A stretch of 64,000 nt of DNA. Origin: Mycolicibacterium iranicum (lineage in GTDB: Bacteria > Actinomycetota > Actinomycetes > Mycobacteriales > Mycobacteriaceae). Numbering within the stretch: the stretch's first letter is position 1; each line of letters starts with the position of its first letter. Made by a program: the position numbers and the translations under genes. Below the pieces are notes generated by a model. The model made no database searches. It was not told where the DNA came from and saw only the letters and a list, made by a program, of their open reading frames with translations. The stretch covers positions 62,001 to 126,000 of the forward strand of contig NZ_LWCS01000018.1 of assembly GCF_001650495.1 (NCBI RefSeq), written 5' to 3'. Below, piece by piece: positions 1 through 10,149 of the stretch.

Positions 1-108
1 GCGATGGACCTCAACGCGACGCCGACGCTGTTCGTCAACGGCAAGCGGCACAGGGGGCCCTGGGATGCCGCGAGCCTCATTCGTGCGCTCGAGGCTTCGC
101 GACCCTAG
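1..108 (+). CDS. Thioredoxin-fold (DsbA-like) protein, C-terminal fragment
   Basis: The window opens inside this gene; 35 codons remain before TAG. The tail reads ATPTLFVNG followed by a short helix-forming end. A TPT-x-FVNG strand with its cis-proline is typical of the second half of DsbA/thioredoxin-like domains that handle disulfides. The CxxC active site would lie upstream, outside the window. The same domain also occurs fused to the end of some NhaA antiporters, so the full architecture cannot be told. Its stop overlaps the stop of the opposing DedA gene by 2 bp. Confidence 0.6.
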   Translation, partial: AMDLNATPTLFVNGKRHRGPWDAASLIRALEASRP

Positions 109-791
109 GTCGTCTGCTCGCCCGCGTCCATGGGCGGCGTCGGGATGCCGGCCTGCTTGGCGGCCTTGCGGCGCTTGTACCACTCGAAGGCGATCGGTAG
201 CACCGAGAGGATGACGATGCCGATGACGATCGGTTCCAGCAGCTTCTGGATGATCTCGATGCGGCCGAGCCAGTACCCGAGCAGGGTGAGGCCGGCACCC
301 CAGACGATGGCGCCGACGGCGTTGTAGAGCGTGAACACCGCGTAGTTCATCTTGGCCGCACCCGCAGTGATCGGGGCGAGCGTCCGCACGATGGGCACGA
401 AGCGGGCGATGACGATCGCGAACGGGCCGCGCTGCTCGAAGAACAGGTGGGCCTCGTCGAGGTACTTCTGCTTGAGGAATCGCGCGTTCGGTTTGAACAT
501 CGCGGTGCCGACATTGCGGCCGATCCAGTAACCCACCTGCGCGCCGAGGATCGCGGCGATCGGAATGAACAGCAGCAGCTGCCAGAGCTGGAAGTTCACC
601 GCCGCGACGTTGCCTTCGGCGGACGCAGTCTGGATGCCCGCGGCGAGCATGCCCGCGACGAACAGCAGCGAGTCGCCGGGCAGGATCGGGAACAGCACCC
701 CGGACTCGACGAAGACGACGACCAGCAACCCGATCAGTGCCCAGGTGCCGAAGTAGCTGAGAAGGTTGATGGGGTCCAGGAAATCGGGCAT
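105..791 (-). CDS. DedA/SNARE-associated family membrane protein
   Basis: A 228-residue polytopic inner-membrane protein of the DedA family, which contributes to membrane homeostasis and is linked in other bacteria to lipid-carrier flipping. Family marks are an early membrane segment followed by ESG-x4-PILPGDSLL, a GYWIGRNVG segment, and ARFVPIVRTLAP leading into AGAAKM. The C-terminus is a hydrophobic helix followed by a basic tail (WYKRRKAAK). I chose the ATG at 791 (MPDFLDP). An in-frame GTG at 815 is possible, while a longer start at 860 would run into the divergent dehydrogenase gene. It matches the protein usually found near fba in mycobacteria. Confidence 0.85.
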   Translation of the reverse strand: MPDFLDPINLLSYFGTWALIGLLVVVFVESGVLFPILPGDSLLFVAGMLAAGIQTASAEGNVAAVNFQLWQLLLFIPIAAILGAQVGYWIGRNVGTAMFKPNARFLKQKYLDEAHLFFEQRGPFAIVIARFVPIVRTLAPITAGAAKMNYAVFTLYNAVGAIVWGAGLTLLGYWLGRIEIIQKLLEPIVIGIVILSVLPIAFEWYKRRKAAKQAGIPTPPMDAGEQTT

Positions 792-848
792 CAGCGCGAG
801 ATTGTCGACGACCACGGCCCCAAGGGTACCGGCGGCATAGGCTGAGTC

Positions 849-1862
849 ATGCCCACACACAAGGCCGTGCAGGTCGCCTCAGCCAACGAAGCACTCACCC
901 TCGTCGACGTCGAGACGCAGCCCCCTCCCGCCGGCCATGTCCGCATCGCCGTCGCCGCGTGCGGGGTCTGCGGCACCGACCGCGAGTTCCACGCCGGCCA
1001 CTTTCCCGGGTTGGAGTGGCCCCTCACGATGGGTCACGAGATCGCGGGCACGGTTGCCGAAGTAGGCGACGATGTCGAAGACTTCGCCGCCGGGGACCGG
1101 GTGGCGGTCGGCTGGTTCGGCGGCAACTGCAACCGCTGTGTCCCGTGCCGCAGGGGCCAGTTCATGCAGTGCGTGCGCATGCAGGTGCCGAGCTGGCAGT
1201 ACCCGGGCGGCTACGCCGAGTCGGTGACGGCTCCGTGGACCGCGCTCGCGAGAATTCCCGAGGGTCTGTCGTTCGTTGAGGCGGCGCCGATGGGTTGTGC
1301 AGGGGTGACGACGTTCAACGGGTTGCGGCAGACGCGCGCGAAAGCAGGCGACGTCGTGGCCGTGCTCGGTGTCGGCGGACTGGGACACCTCGGCGTGCAG
1401 TGGGCGAAGGCGATGGGGTTCGAGACAGTTGCTATCGGTCGCGGTACCGGCAAGGCCGAGGAGGCCAAGAAGCTCGGCGCACACCATTACTTCGATTCGA
1501 CGGCACAGGACGTTGCCGAGGAACTGCAGAAGCTCGGCGGCGCGGCGGTCGTGCTGGCCACTGCCAACAACGCCGAGGCGATGGCGGCGACGGTCGGTGG
1601 GCTCGGCCCGGCCGGGGAGCTGGTCGTCGTCGGAGTGTCGGCGGACAACCTGCCGATCAGCCCGCTGGACCTGATCAACTCCGGGCTGTCGGTGACCGGT
1701 CACCCGTCGGGCACGGCGCGCGACGTCGAGGAGACGCTGCATTTCGCACTGCTGACCGGGGTGCGGGCGATGGTGGAGGAGCAGCCGCTGGCCGAGGCCG
1801 CCGAAGCGTTCGCCGCGATGGATGAGGGACGCGCCCGCTACCGCAGGGTGCTGACCGTGTAG
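849..1862 (+). CDS. Zinc-dependent alcohol dehydrogenase (MDR superfamily)
   Basis: A 337-residue medium-chain NAD(P)-dependent alcohol dehydrogenase. Catalytic zinc ligands are visible as Cys38 in CGVCGTD and His63-Glu64 in GHE. The structural zinc site is intact, with Cys94, Cys97, Cys100 and Cys108. A Rossmann motif GVGGLGHLG sits near residue 173. The length fits the short AdhP/AdhA-like class. It is transcribed divergently from the DedA gene with a gap of about 57 bp between the chosen starts. Its substrate cannot be read from sequence; a primary alcohol/aldehyde role is the family default. Confidence 0.9.
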   Translation: MPTHKAVQVASANEALTLVDVETQPPPAGHVRIAVAACGVCGTDREFHAGHFPGLEWPLTMGHEIAGTVAEVGDDVEDFAAGDRVAVGWFGGNCNRCVPCRRGQFMQCVRMQVPSWQYPGGYAESVTAPWTALARIPEGLSFVEAAPMGCAGVTTFNGLRQTRAKAGDVVAVLGVGGLGHLGVQWAKAMGFETVAIGRGTGKAEEAKKLGAHHYFDSTAQDVAEELQKLGGAAVVLATANNAEAMAATVGGLGPAGELVVVGVSADNLPISPLDLINSGLSVTGHPSGTARDVEETLHFALLTGVRAMVEEQPLAEAAEAFAAMDEGRARYRRVLTV

Positions 1863-2340
1863 GGAAGCAGCCGATTTGTCGCGGGTCGCGCCGACGCTGG
1901 CGTCCCGACGATGGCTGACTATGTCGAGGGCATCGAGCACATGCCGCCGCGGCCGAACTCGAAGCGTGCGCACTGCTGTCGCTGCAGGACATCTCGGCGT
2001 AGCTCGGTGCGCCGATCGAGGGATGCGCCACCGACACCGACCCGACCATGCCGAGCCGCCGCGTGACGATATTGCCCAGCGCACCCACACTCGGGGGTCC
2101 AACTGTCAGCACCCTCGTGGAGTTAGTTGTTGACGATGATTGTGGTCCCCTCGGACGAGGTACTGTTCGGGTTTTTCTGCGCCGGATCGGCGGACGTGGT
2201 GTCCAAAGCATGTCTGCATTTCCGGGCTGCCCGCCGACCGGCTGGCCGCGGCCACCGGCGTGCGGCATCTCGTCCCAGGGCTGTGAAGCTGGGGCATTCT
2301 TGACATACTTCGGTACACGCCAGCCGAGAGGAATCGCCAT
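1863..2340. other. Long intergenic gap between alcohol dehydrogenase and fba
   Basis: These 478 bp hold no intact gene. Short open stretches on both strands have no recognisable start context. The second half (from about 2136) reads as a decayed coding region, listed separately. The last 20 bases carry the fba ribosome-binding site (GAGAGGAA). A TTGACA hexamer begins at 2300, but I see no convincing -10 at the right spacing, so I do not call a promoter. Confidence 0.5.
2136..2286 (+). pseudogene. Decayed small gene, possible DUF4242-like remnant
   Basis: Starting at ATG 2136 the frame reads MIVVPSDEVLFGFFCAGSAD and then loses protein-like character. About 80 bp later another plus frame reads AGLPADRLAAATGVRHLVPGL-like sequence (GLPADRLAAATG visible) to TGA at 2284-2286. 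Joined across a frameshift, these resemble the end of small 'nickel-binding' DUF4242-type proteins, with an xDExLFxxFxA strand followed by AGLPxDR. An in-frame stop lies just upstream of 2136. This is inferred from a weak pattern; the assignment is tentative. Confidence 0.35.
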
Positions 2341-3376
2341 GCCCATCGCCACGCCCGAGGTCTACGCGGAGATGCTCAGCCGCGCCAAGGAGCACTCGTT
2401 CGCGTTTCCCGCGATCAACTGTGTCGGCTCGGAGAGCGTCAACGCCGCGATCAAGGGCTTCGCCGACGCCGGCTCTGACGGCATCATCCAATTCTCCACC
2501 GGCGGTGCGGAATTTGCGTCGGGACTCGGCGTCAAGGACATGGTCACAGGTGCGGTCGCACTGGCCGAGTTCGCGCACGTGATCGCCGCGAAGTACGACA
2601 TCACGGTTGCGCTGCACACCGACCACTGCCCGAAGGACAAGCTGGACACCTACGTCCGGCCACTCCTGGCAATCTCGGCCGAGCGCGTCGCGAAGGGGCA
2701 GAACCCGTTGTTCCAGTCCCACATGTGGGACGGCTCAGCGGTCCCGATCGATGAAAACCTCTCGATCGCCCAGGAGCTGCTCAAGCAGGCCGCCGCGGCC
2801 AAGATCATCCTCGAGATCGAGATCGGCGTCGTCGGCGGTGAAGAGGACGGCGTCGAAGCCGAGATCAACGACAAGCTCTACACGACCCCCGAGGACTTCG
2901 AGAAGACCATCGAAGCGCTCGGCGCGGGCGAGCACGGCAAGTATCTGCTCGCCGCCACATTCGGTAACGTGCACGGCGTCTACAAGCCGGGCAACGTCAA
3001 GCTCAAGCCGGAGGTGCTCGCCGAGGGACAGAAGGTGGCGTCGGCCAAGCTCGGACTGGAAGCCGGTTCAAAGCCGTTCGACTTCGTCTTCCACGGCGGC
3101 TCAGGCTCGTTGAAGTCCGAGATCGAAGATTCACTGCGCTACGGCGTGGTCAAGATGAACGTCGACACCGACACCCAGTACGCGTTCACCCGCCCCATCG
3201 TCGGCCACATGTTCACCAACTACGACGGCGTGCTGAAGGTCGACGGCGAGGTGGGCAACAAAAAGGTCTACGACCCGCGCAGCTACTTCAAGAAGGCCGA
3301 GGCCTCGATGAGCGAGCGGGTGGTCGAGGCTTGCAACGATCTGCACAGCGCGGGCCGCAGCGTCTCCGCGGGCTAG
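2341..3376 (+). CDS. fba: Class II fructose-bisphosphate aldolase
   Basis: Cytosolic aldolase that cleaves fructose-1,6-bisphosphate to dihydroxyacetone phosphate and glyceraldehyde-3-phosphate in glycolysis and gluconeogenesis. The protein has 344 residues, the class IIA length. The zinc/catalytic signature HTDHC is at residues 93-97, followed by SHMWDGS, an EIEIGVVGGEEDG stretch, TFGNVHG, and the phosphate-binding HGGSGS. The start is set at ATG 2341 because a GAGAGGAA ribosome site lies 6 bp upstream; the frame stays open further upstream but that part is unrelated and low quality. Class II aldolase is the typical mycobacterial enzyme. Confidence 0.97.
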
Positions 3377-3409
3377 CCGGCGCGCTGAGGCGCTCCAAGG
3401 GTGGCCGGG

Positions 3410-4177
3410 CTACTGAGGGGCCTGGCAGATTTTCCACTGGTCGTCGCGGAACTGCAGATCGAAGCTGCGGGTGGAGCGGGTCTGCGGCGCGAAAGCCATG
3501 AAGGTGGTGACGTTGGCTTCGGCATGGTCGCCGTTGATGACGACTTGGTCGATGCTGGCGACGACGGGGTAGCGGCCCGCCTCGGCGACCCGGCGGTGCG
3601 TCTCGGCCCACTTCTTGTCTTCGATGTTGTTGTAGCCCTCTGCCGTCGTTCCGCAGGTGATGCTGCGCAGCGTCGCGAGGTCGCCCTTCTCGATGGCCGC
3701 GTCGTAGTTCTGGATGGTGGTGCGGACGTTGTCCTCCTGCGACACCGTCGGCGACGAGCCGCCGGTCAGCAGGATGGTGCCCACCACCGCGGCGGCGACC
3801 AGCGCGGCGATTATCAGCACGATGGCGATGACCCATCCCCACTTCCGCTTCGCCTTGGGCGGCTTGGGGGACTCGCCGCGCGGCGGAATCATCTGCGGTG
3901 CAGCAGGTTTCTGGGCCGAGAAGCCCTCGGTGGGCGTACCGGGGTCGCGCACCGAGAACTGCTCGGTTGCCGGGTCGCCTGCGCGGTCGATGATCTGCGT
4001 GGAACCGGCGTCGAACCCCGACGGCGCGGTGAAGCGCCGCTCGTTCGGGTCCACCGTCAGCTCGTCGCCGTGCGATTCGGCGGGGGCGAACACCTCGGTG
4101 GCGGGCTCTGAGTCGGCGGCCGCGGCCGCCTGCTCGGTGGGCTCGTCCGAGTTGTCAGGCCCTTGGGGGTTCGACAT
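3410..4177 (-). CDS. Rv0361-like single-pass membrane protein with lumazine-binding/DUF4878-like domain
   Basis: A 255-residue protein with an acidic, Pro/Glu-rich cytoplasmic N-terminus (about residues 1-110), one hydrophobic helix (WGWVIAIVLIIAALVAAAVV) and an extracytoplasmic domain ending in FRDDQWKICQAPQ. The outer part has the small mixed fold pattern of NTF2/DUF4878-like proteins, with one cysteine in ITCGTT and one near the end. The start at 4177 (MSNPQGPDNSD) gives the natural N-terminus; upstream sequence in frame is arginine-rich shadow. It is convergent with fba. A second, shorter relative lies at 17914-18357. No function is known to me. Confidence 0.8.
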   Translation of the reverse strand: MSNPQGPDNSDEPTEQAAAAADSEPATEVFAPAESHGDELTVDPNERRFTAPSGFDAGSTQIIDRAGDPATEQFSVRDPGTPTEGFSAQKPAAPQMIPPRGESPKPPKAKRKWGWVIAIVLIIAALVAAAVVGTILLTGGSSPTVSQEDNVRTTIQNYDAAIEKGDLATLRSITCGTTAEGYNNIEDKKWAETHRRVAEAGRYPVVASIDQVVINGDHAEANVTTFMAFAPQTRSTRSFDLQFRDDQWKICQAPQ

Positions 4178-4239
4178 ACCGCGGAAGCTTAGCCATCCGC
4201 GGTGACGGTCGCCCGCACCCACACGGCACAATGGGGCCC

Positions 4240-4656
4240 ATGACTCGGATGGGTGATCTCCTCGGACCGGAACCTGTGTTGCTGCCTGGCGATCCCGCCG
4301 CGGAGGCCGAACTCGACGCGTCGGAGAACCCCTCACTGGTCGCTGCCGCGCACCCATCGGCGTCCATCGCGTGGGCGGTGCTCGCCGAGCAGGCGCTCGA
4401 CGCCGACCAGGCCGTCGCCGCGTACGCCTACGCCCGCACCGGCTACCACCGCGGGCTCGACGCGTTGCGGCGCAACGGATGGAAAGGCTTCGGCCCCGTG
4501 CCGTTCGCCCACGAACCCAATCAGGGTTTCCTGCGGTGCGTCGCGGCTTTGGCCCGTGCCGCCGAGGCGATCGGTGAGACCCCGGAGTATCAGCGCTGCC
4601 TCGACCTGCTCGACGACTGCGATCCGCGGGCGCGCGGCGAACTCGGTCTGAGCTAG
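4240..4656 (+). CDS. DUF3151 family protein (Rv0360c-like)
   Basis: A 138-residue cytosolic protein conserved in actinobacteria. Recognisable stretches are MGDLLGPEPVLLP at the N-terminus, HPSASIAWAVLAEQAL, AYAYARTGYHRGLD, NGWKGFGPVPFAHEPN and CLDLLDDCDP near the end, with length typical of the family. Function is unknown. An alternative ATG lies 9 bp upstream at 4231. The 3' end overlaps the convergent cation-efflux gene by 4 bp. The upstream gap (4178-4239) is shared with the divergent Rv0361-like gene. Confidence 0.85.
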   Translation: MTRMGDLLGPEPVLLPGDPAAEAELDASENPSLVAAAHPSASIAWAVLAEQALDADQAVAAYAYARTGYHRGLDALRRNGWKGFGPVPFAHEPNQGFLRCVAALARAAEAIGETPEYQRCLDLLDDCDPRARGELGLS

Positions 4657-5552
4657 CGGTTCTGGCTCTCGCACTCGCAGTCGGCAGCAGTGTCGGGTGG
4701 TTCGACCTGAACCGTCGCGTGGTCGAGTCCACGCGCGGTGAGGACGGCGCGGGCATCGTCGAGTACCAGCGCGGAATCGCGGCTGCTGGTCAGGTGGGCG
4801 GTGACCATGTCCTTGCCCGGCACCAGCGTCCACACGTGCAGGTCGTGCACCTCGGTGACCCCGTCGACAGCGCGCAGCGCGTCCCGCAACTCCTCGACGT
4901 CGACATGGTCGGGGGAGGACTCGGACAGGATCCGCAGCGCCGCCCTGGCCAACGCGATCGCCCTGGGCAGCACCCACAGCGCGACGAGCACCGCGACGAC
5001 GACGTCGGCGTACGGCCAGCGGGTGGTCACGGTGACGATGCCTGCGATCAGCACCCCGATGCTGCCCACGGTGTCGGCGACAACCTCCATGTAGGCGCCT
5101 TTGACGGCGAGGCTTTGCTGGGAGTGCGACCTCAACAGCAACACGACGACGGCGTTGGCGATCAGTCCGGCCAGCGCCACAGCGATCATCGGGACGCCCG
5201 GGATGTCGGGCGCGTCGCCGAGCCGCTCGAATGCCTCGTAGAGGATGAAGCCGGCCACACCGAGCAGTAGCACGGCGTTGGCGACGGCGGTGAACACCTC
5301 GGCGCGGTGCCAGCCGTACGTCCGGGAGGGTGACGTGCTGCCGCGCTTGGCCAGCAGTACCGCGGTCAGCCCCATGAACATCGCGACGAGATCGGTGAGC
5401 ATGTGTCCGGCATCGGCCAGCAGGGCAATCGAGTTGATCGCCAGGGCGGTGGTCAGCTCGATCGCGAAGAAGACGGTGAGGATGCCCGCAGCGAGCACCA
5501 TCCGCGAGACCTTGGTGTCACCCCCGTGGCCGTGATCATGTCCTGCTCCCAT
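4653..5552 (-). CDS. Cation diffusion facilitator (heavy-metal efflux) protein
   Basis: A 299-residue CDF-family exporter that moves divalent cations such as Zn2+ out of the cytosol by proton antiport. The N-terminus is a short His-rich metal-binding stretch (MGAGHDHGHGGD). Six membrane helices follow. The transport site in helix 2 is visible as DAGHMLTD, and helix 5 carries YMEVVADTVGS, with Glu where many Zn exporters have His. The C-terminal cytoplasmic domain contains HDLHVWTLVPG. The ATG at 5552 was chosen because the longer frame would cover the upstream inverted repeat and the end of the neighbouring protease gene. Confidence 0.92.
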   Translation of the reverse strand: MGAGHDHGHGGDTKVSRMVLAAGILTVFFAIELTTALAINSIALLADAGHMLTDLVAMFMGLTAVLLAKRGSTSPSRTYGWHRAEVFTAVANAVLLLGVAGFILYEAFERLGDAPDIPGVPMIAVALAGLIANAVVVLLLRSHSQQSLAVKGAYMEVVADTVGSIGVLIAGIVTVTTRWPYADVVVAVLVALWVLPRAIALARAALRILSESSPDHVDVEELRDALRAVDGVTEVHDLHVWTLVPGKDMVTAHLTSSRDSALVLDDARAVLTARGLDHATVQVEPPDTAADCECESQNR

Positions 5553-5560
5553 GCCGAGCA

Positions 5561-5584
5561 ATATATGCAGATTAACGCATATGT
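5561..5584. promoter_or_regulatory. Candidate metal-sensor operator upstream of the cation exporter
   Basis: An AT-rich inverted repeat, ATATATGC-N8-GCATATGT, matches in 7 of 8 arm positions and stands out in GC-rich surroundings. It lies 8 bp upstream of the exporter ATG, in the 40-bp gap after the M50 protease gene. Its form resembles operators of ArsR/SmtB metal sensors. No sensor gene is adjacent, so the regulator is unknown. Confidence 0.5.
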
Positions 5585-5592
5585 TGCAAGGG

Positions 5593-6372
5593 TCAGACCC
5601 AGGCAGACCAGAACCTGGTGAGTTCCCCGCCGATCTGCGACAGCACGCGCGGGACACCGGACAACTCGAAAAGCCAGTACACCGCGCCGAAGAACCACTG
5701 GTTCAGGCCCGGCGCCAGCAGCACCAGCAGCAGGATCAGTAGTCCCCACTGTTTGGCGGGCGCGACCGCACGTTGGGTTTCCGGGCTCAGGTGCGGCTCC
5801 AGCGCCCCGTACCCGTCGGTCCCCGGCACGGGCAGGATGTTCAGCAGGAATGCCGTGATCTGCAGGAAGCCCAGGAACGCCACACCCGCCCAGAACACCG
5901 CGTGGTCGGGGTCGTAAAACAGCCGGGTCAACGCGAGCAGCAGCATCGCGAACACGACGTTGACCGCTGGCCCGGCGAGGCTCACCAGCGTCTTCTGCCG
6001 CTTCGTCATGTAGGCCGTCTGCACGTACACCGCCCCGCCGGGCAACCCGATCCCACCGAGGGCGATGAACAGCACGGGCAGGCCCAGCGACAACAGCGGG
6101 TGGGAGTACTTGAACGGGTTCAACGTCAGATAGCCCCGAACCTCGACGTCGCGGTCACCGAACCGGTAGGCGGAGTACGCGTGACCGAACTCGTGCACGC
6201 ACAGGGTCACCAGCCAGCCGAAGATGACGAAGACGAACACACCGACGTAGGCCAGCGGATTCCGCGGGTCTGACGTCGTCCACGCGAGCGCCCCGCCGGC
6301 GGCGGTGACCGCGATCAGCGCCAGGAAGATCGGGCTCGGCCGCACCGACTGGCGCAACGGGCGAATGCTCAC
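5593..6372 (-). CDS. M50 family site-2 zinc metalloprotease (Rv0359-like)
   Basis: A 259-residue integral membrane protease of the site-2 protease family, which cuts substrates within or near the membrane. The zinc motif HEFGH is at residues 60-64 within a membrane segment. The third zinc ligand lies in NILPVPGTDG. A GYLTLNPFKYSHPLLSLG loop and a SLAGPAVNVVFAMLL helix are typical of the compact family members without a PDZ domain. It sits 40 bp upstream of the exporter gene on the same strand and 10 bp downstream of the Rv0358-like gene, so the three may form one unit. Confidence 0.9.
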   Translation of the reverse strand: MSIRPLRQSVRPSPIFLALIAVTAAGGALAWTTSDPRNPLAYVGVFVFVIFGWLVTLCVHEFGHAYSAYRFGDRDVEVRGYLTLNPFKYSHPLLSLGLPVLFIALGGIGLPGGAVYVQTAYMTKRQKTLVSLAGPAVNVVFAMLLLALTRLFYDPDHAVFWAGVAFLGFLQITAFLLNILPVPGTDGYGALEPHLSPETQRAVAPAKQWGLLILLLVLLAPGLNQWFFGAVYWLFELSGVPRVLSQIGGELTRFWSAWV

Positions 6373-6382
6373 AGCGTCGAGG

Positions 6383-6973
6383 CTAGACGCGCAGCCAGCC
6401 TTCGGTATGGCGGTAGAACGTCGAGCGGCGAACAGGCCGAGATGCTGGGTCGCCGTCGCGCACGACCAGCGCGCCGGTAGTGCCGAGCTGGGCCGCCCGT
6501 CCGCTGATCCAGCGTTTCGGCCGCATCCGCCCGGTCAGGACGGCGACGCGCAGCCCCGGCATCGTCGCGATCGGCTCGATCCGTACCGCGGTCGCCTCGC
6601 CGTCGAACAGCAGCTCGTCGTCGACTATCGCCTCACCGCGGATCGTGCGCTGACCGTTCTGGGGCAGCCAGTAGGCCGCCCCGCTGATGACGGTGCCCGT
6701 TTCGTCGCGGACCAGCGGCACCCGGGTCGCGACGCCGCGACATGCCCGTCTGACCTGCCACGGACGCTGCACATGGGCGACCTCGATGTCGAGCCGGTCG
6801 GCGCGCAACAGCCGACTGAGCACCGCGGACAGGTCTCGGTGCGACCCGACGACGATGAGGCGTCGGTGGTCGACGAGTCCCTCGCTCGCACCGTCGAGAA
6901 CGGGGAGGTCGCGCAACGCGCGGGGAATGCGACGGTCACCCGGCCGAACGACGGCGAGTTCGGACGTATTCAC
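6383..6973 (-). CDS. Conserved hypothetical protein (Rv0358-like)
   Basis: A 196-residue soluble protein, judged by context to be the counterpart of mycobacterial Rv0358. Visible features are a basic N-terminus (VNTSELAVVRPGDRRIPRAL), VDHRRLIVVGSHRDL, HVQRPWQVRRA and a C-terminal STFYRHTEGWLRV. No catalytic motif is recognised. The GTG at 6973 is chosen because AAAGGAG lies 5 bp upstream; the longer frame would overlap purA, which starts at 7089 on the other strand. It is divergent from purA across 115 bp and lies just upstream of the M50 protease gene. Confidence 0.75.
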   Translation of the reverse strand: MNTSELAVVRPGDRRIPRALRDLPVLDGASEGLVDHRRLIVVGSHRDLSAVLSRLLRADRLDIEVAHVQRPWQVRRACRGVATRVPLVRDETGTVISGAAYWLPQNGQRTIRGEAIVDDELLFDGEATAVRIEPIATMPGLRVAVLTGRMRPKRWISGRAAQLGTTGALVVRDGDPASRPVRRSTFYRHTEGWLRV

Positions 6974-7022
6974 CTCGCTCCTTTGATCGAGCTGCTGATC
7001 AGGCCTGATGTCGATCCGATAG

Positions 7023-9016
<1,994 letters not shown>

Positions 9017-9033
9017 CGGGGCGCTGGGGGCGG

Positions 9034-10128
9034 ATGGAGAAGGACGAGAAGGGCTTGAGGGAGTTCCTTCTCAGCTGGTGGCGGCAGCCGAACGACTTCG
9101 AATGGCTGGTCAGGCACTACCGCTCCCGCGGTTTGTTGCGGCTGCACCAGGTGTTCATCGGCTCTTTGGCGCTGCTGTACGGGCTGATCGCGATGCTGAC
9201 CGTGGCGTGGGCCTATTTCGACGACGGACGGGTCGCCGCCCGATACCTTGTGCTCGCGGTGGCCGCGAGCTCGGTGTTCCTGGGCCTGCGGTGGATCTTC
9301 GGCCGGTGGCCGACCGAACGGCAATCCATCGCTTTCGCGATCTACGCCGACCTCGCCGTCGTCGTGGTGATGGCCTGTTATCAGGATGCGTTCACCTCGA
9401 TGCCGGGGCTGGCGCTCCTGGCGACCAACGGCATCTACATCGTGGTCGTGCACGGACCGCGGGCTCTCCTCGTCCATCTGGGCTTCACCGTGGGGGTGCT
9501 CGCGGCGTGGTTCTGTTGGGCGATCCTTCAGGGCAACTGGCCGTTGTCGGTCATCACGGTGCGCATCCTCGTGCTCCTCCCGCTGTCTGCCGTTCCTGTC
9601 ATCGTGCAGTCCTATCTGCTCGCGTTGCGGGTGGGTGCCGTCGACTCCATGCACGACCCCTTGACGAGGTTGTACAACCGGCGCGGCTTGGAGCACCACG
9701 TGCAGGAACTGGTCGCGCGTCGCGGGATGGACGTGGGCGTGCTCGCCGTCGACATCGACAAGTTCAAAGCGGTCAACGACGGCTACGGGCACGACGCCGG
9801 CGATCGGGTCCTCGTCGCGGTGGCCGACGCTGCTCGTGATGCGGTCAGCAGTCTCGGTGTCCGGTCCGTGACGGCGCGTACCGGGGGCGAAGAGTTCGTC
9901 GTCGTCGTCGACGGGGGCACCGAATGCCTGCGGCGCCTCGCGAAACTTCTGCACCTGATGGTGTCGCGGTGCCAGACTCCCGCGGTCCCGACCATCAGCA
10001 TCGGCGCGGCGACGGCGAAGGCCTCGGGTGGTGACGTCGACAGTCTGATCCGGGAATTGATCGAGCGCGCCGATGCGGCCATGTATCGCGCCAAGAACGC
10101 CGGCGGCAATCAGACTGTGACCGACTAG
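9034..10128 (+). CDS. Membrane-bound diguanylate cyclase (GGDEF domain)
   Basis: A 364-residue protein. The first 200 residues contain about six hydrophobic helices, starting near residue 40. The last 160 residues form a GGDEF domain with DPLTRLYNRRG, DIDKFKAVNDGYGHDAGD and the active-site loop GGEEF at residues 284-288, which normally makes cyclic di-GMP from two GTP. I see no RxxD inhibitory site just upstream of GGEEF; the residues there are RSVTART. No EAL domain is attached. It follows the hotdog gene after 17 bp. Confidence 0.93.
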   Translation: MEKDEKGLREFLLSWWRQPNDFEWLVRHYRSRGLLRLHQVFIGSLALLYGLIAMLTVAWAYFDDGRVAARYLVLAVAASSVFLGLRWIFGRWPTERQSIAFAIYADLAVVVVMACYQDAFTSMPGLALLATNGIYIVVVHGPRALLVHLGFTVGVLAAWFCWAILQGNWPLSVITVRILVLLPLSAVPVIVQSYLLALRVGAVDSMHDPLTRLYNRRGLEHHVQELVARRGMDVGVLAVDIDKFKAVNDGYGHDAGDRVLVAVADAARDAVSSLGVRSVTARTGGEEFVVVVDGGTECLRRLAKLLHLMVSRCQTPAVPTISIGAATAKASGGDVDSLIRELIERADAAMYRAKNAGGNQTVTD

Positions 10129-10149
10129 GACCCGTGCCACGATGAGGCC

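Noticed and set aside
2048..2340. N-terminal extension of the fba reading frame
   Set aside because: The added sequence is unlike class II aldolases, and a ribosome site precedes ATG 2341 where the conserved N-terminus begins.
4178..4756. N-terminal extension of the Rv0361-like frame
   Set aside because: The sequence is Arg/Pro/Ser-rich and antisense to the DUF3151 gene. MSNPQGPDNSD at 4177 is a natural start.
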